From Aequorivita sp. (GTDB lineage: Bacteria > Bacteroidota > Bacteroidia > Flavobacteriales > Flavobacteriaceae): a DNA stretch of 6,046 bases. The stretch covers positions 301,466-307,511 of the forward strand of contig NVXN01000002.1 in NCBI GenBank assembly GCA_002733915.1. The letters run 5' to 3'. The translations under genes and the position numbers were made by a program. The notes beneath the pieces are model-generated. The model was not told the DNA's origin and did no database searches. It saw nothing but the letters and a program-made list of their open reading frames with translations. This document shows, piece by piece, positions 4,423-6,046 of the stretch (position 1 is its first letter; every line of letters begins with the position of its first letter).

Positions 4423-6046
4423 ATGAAATTTACAATTGTTTCAGCAATCCTTATACTTGCTTTTGTAGGCTGTAAGGAAGAACCAAAAAAAGAAGTTATT
4501 TCCGTGACCTATCCGCAAACAAAAAAAGTTGACACCGTTGACACCTACTTCGGTGTTGAGGTAAATGACCCATACCGATGGTTGGAAGATGACCGCAGTG
4601 AAGAAACCGCCGCCTGGGTTAAGGCTGAAAACGAAGTAACCTTTGGATATTTGGAAAAAATACCGTTCCGCGAAGAGTTGAAGCAACGTCTTTCCGATCT
4701 ATGGAATTACGAAAAAGTGGGCCCTCCATTTAAAGAAGGCGACTATACATATTTTTATAAAAATGATGGTTTACAGAACCAATATGTTTTATATCGCTAC
4801 AAAACAGGAGAAGATCCAAGTTCTGCCGAGGTATTTTTGGATCCCAATACTTTTAAGGAAGACGGAACCATTTCTTTGGGCGAAACAAGTTTCAGCAAAG
4901 ATGGCAGTAAACTGGCCTACAGTATTTCTGAAGGCGGAAGCGATTGGAGGAAAGTTCTTGTAATGAACACCGAAACCAAGGAATTGGTTGGTGATACGTT
5001 AAAAGATATCAAGTTCAGCGGACTCTCATGGAAGGGTGAGGAGGGTTTTTACTATTCCAGTTACGACAAGCCAAAAGGCAGTGAGCTTTCTGCTAAAACA
5101 GACCAGCACAAAGTGTACTACCACAAAATGGGAACGCCCCAAAAGGAAGACAAAATAATTTTTGGTGCCACCCCAGAAGAAAAGCATCGTTATATAAATG
5201 CGAGTGTAACAGAAGACAACAACTATTTAGTAATTAGGGCAAGCACTTCTACTTCTGGGAATAAACTTTTTATAAAGGATCTGACAAAACCTGGAGCTCC
5301 TTTTGTAACTATATTAGATGATACTGATTCCGACACTTCTATTGTGGAAAACGTAGGCTCAAAACTCTACATTGTTACTAACAGAAATGCACCAAATAAA
5401 AAAGTGGTTACCGTAGATGCTAAAAACCCTACTCCAGATAACTGGGTAGATTTTATTCCCGAAACAGAAAATGTGCTTTCGCCAAGCACAGGAGGAGGAA
5501 ATATTTTCGCAAACTATATGGTTGATGCTGTTTCAAAAGTGTTGCAATATGATTATGACGGAAAATTGATTCGTGAGGTAAAACTTCCGGGCGTTGGTTC
5601 GGCAGGTGGTTTTGGCACAAAAAAGGAAGAAACGGAATTGTATTATTCCTTCACAAATTATGTTACGCCGGGCAGTATCTATAAATATGACATTGCAAGC
5701 GGAAATTCTGATTTATTCATAAAACCCGAAATAGACTTCAACCCGGAAAATTTTGAAAGCCACCAAGTTTTTTATAACTCCAAGGATGGTACTAAAATAC
5801 CAATGATAATCACCCATAAAAAAGGTTTGAAAATGGACGGTAAAAACCCAACAATCCTTTACGGTTACGGAGGGTTCAATATTAGCCTTACACCAGGTTT
5901 TAGTATTGCAAATGCGGTGTGGATGGAACAGGGCGGAATTTATGCGGTACCAAACCTACGCGGCGGCGGCGAGTATGGAAAGAAATGGCACGATGCGGGC
6001 ACGAAGATGAAAAAGCAAAATGTATTTGATGATTTTATAGCTGCTG
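4423..6046 (+). CDS. Prolyl oligopeptidase (family S9A), lipoprotein, 3' end cut by window edge
   Basis: Serine peptidase that cleaves short peptides after proline. From ATG 4423 the frame is open for 541 codons to the right edge; family members run to about 700 residues, so roughly a quarter is missing. Residues 1-17 (MKFTIVSAILILAFVGC) form a lipoprotein signal with C17 as the lipidated residue. It is followed by KEEPKKE, so the protein should be membrane-anchored on the periplasmic side or exported to the surface. The N-terminal family motif DPYRWLED is at 49-56. Residues from about 90 to 440 have the repeated-strand character of the seven-bladed propeller that gates substrate size. The hydrolase domain resumes with YGYGGFNISLTPGF at 480-493, where Y482 corresponds to the oxyanion tyrosine (pig Y473), and NLRGGGEYG at 511-519. 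The catalytic Ser, Asp and His lie beyond the window and cannot be checked. The nearest characterised relatives are the flavobacterial (Elizabethkingia) prolyl endopeptidases. A terminator just upstream makes this a new transcription unit. Confidence 0.94.
   Translation, partial: MKFTIVSAILILAFVGCKEEPKKEVISVTYPQTKKVDTVDTYFGVEVNDPYRWLEDDRSEETAAWVKAENEVTFGYLEKIPFREELKQRLSDLWNYEKVGPPFKEGDYTYFYKNDGLQNQYVLYRYKTGEDPSSAEVFLDPNTFKEDGTISLGETSFSKDGSKLAYSISEGGSDWRKVLVMNTETKELVGDTLKDIKFSGLSWKGEEGFYYSSYDKPKGSELSAKTDQHKVYYHKMGTPQKEDKIIFGATPEEKHRYINASVTEDNNYLVIRASTSTSGNKLFIKDLTKPGAPFVTILDDTDSDTSIVENVGSKLYIVTNRNAPNKKVVTVDAKNPTPDNWVDFIPETENVLSPSTGGGNIFANYMVDAVSKVLQYDYDGKLIREVKLPGVGSAGGFGTKKEETELYYSFTNYVTPGSIYKYDIASGNSDLFIKPEIDFNPENFESHQVFYNSKDGTKIPMIITHKKGLKMDGKNPTILYGYGGFNISLTPGFSIANAVWMEQGGIYAVPNLRGGGEYGKKWHDAGTKMKKQNVFDDFIAA

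Noticed and set aside
4763..4963. Plus-strand 66-codon frame within the peptidase gene
   Set aside because: It lies out of frame inside an uninterrupted, well-conserved prolyl oligopeptidase reading frame.
1..6046. A new defence, mobile or biosynthetic system
   Set aside because: All six assignable genes are core metabolic or membrane functions with no transposase, integrase, repeat array, toxin-antitoxin pair or cluster of unknown genes. I see no support for a hidden system.

Overview
The window looks like ordinary chromosomal sequence from a member of the Bacteroidetes, most likely the family Flavobacteriaceae. The evidence is AT-rich coding sequence, no clear Shine-Dalgarno motif before any start (leaders are A-rich), -7 elements of the TAnnTTTG type, and protein variants I associate with that group: a thymidine kinase without its zinc cysteines, an alanine racemase with KAFAYGS around the PLP lysine, and an S9A prolyl oligopeptidase with a lipoprotein signal. 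The genus cannot be fixed from the sequence; a marine flavobacterium is a guess.

Layout. Positions 1-279 hold the N-terminal part of a conserved-looking protein of unknown function on the minus strand, cut by the left edge. A 166-bp divergent intergenic region (280-445) separates it from a plus-strand series. That series is tdk (thymidine kinase, 446-1105), alr (alanine racemase, 1107-2216, one base after the tdk stop) and mscL (large mechanosensitive channel, 2295-2705), closed by a strong hairpin/T-tract terminator at 2742-2780. Then come asd (aspartate-semialdehyde dehydrogenase, 2833-3822) with its own consensus-like promoter and terminator (3852-3890), a small four-helix DoxX-like membrane protein (3928-4308) with a terminator (4333-4365), and the first 541 codons of a prolyl oligopeptidase lipoprotein (4423 to the right edge). 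The right edge cuts that gene before its catalytic Ser, Asp and His.

Functionally, tdk recycles thymidine. alr supplies D-alanine for peptidoglycan, and asd supplies the aspartate semialdehyde that leads to diaminopimelate, lysine, threonine and methionine, so two of the six genes feed cell-wall synthesis. MscL protects that wall and membrane from osmotic downshock. The peptidase and the DoxX-like protein each appear to be separate transcription units. No gap exceeds 300 bases without a gene.

I found no mobile element, CRISPR array, RNA gene, phage gene or unknown multi-gene system. The points worth a second look are residue-level departures in core enzymes (thymidine kinase zinc site, MscL pore glycines, Alr lysine loop), the possible surface-export signal on the peptidase, and the unassigned minus-strand protein.
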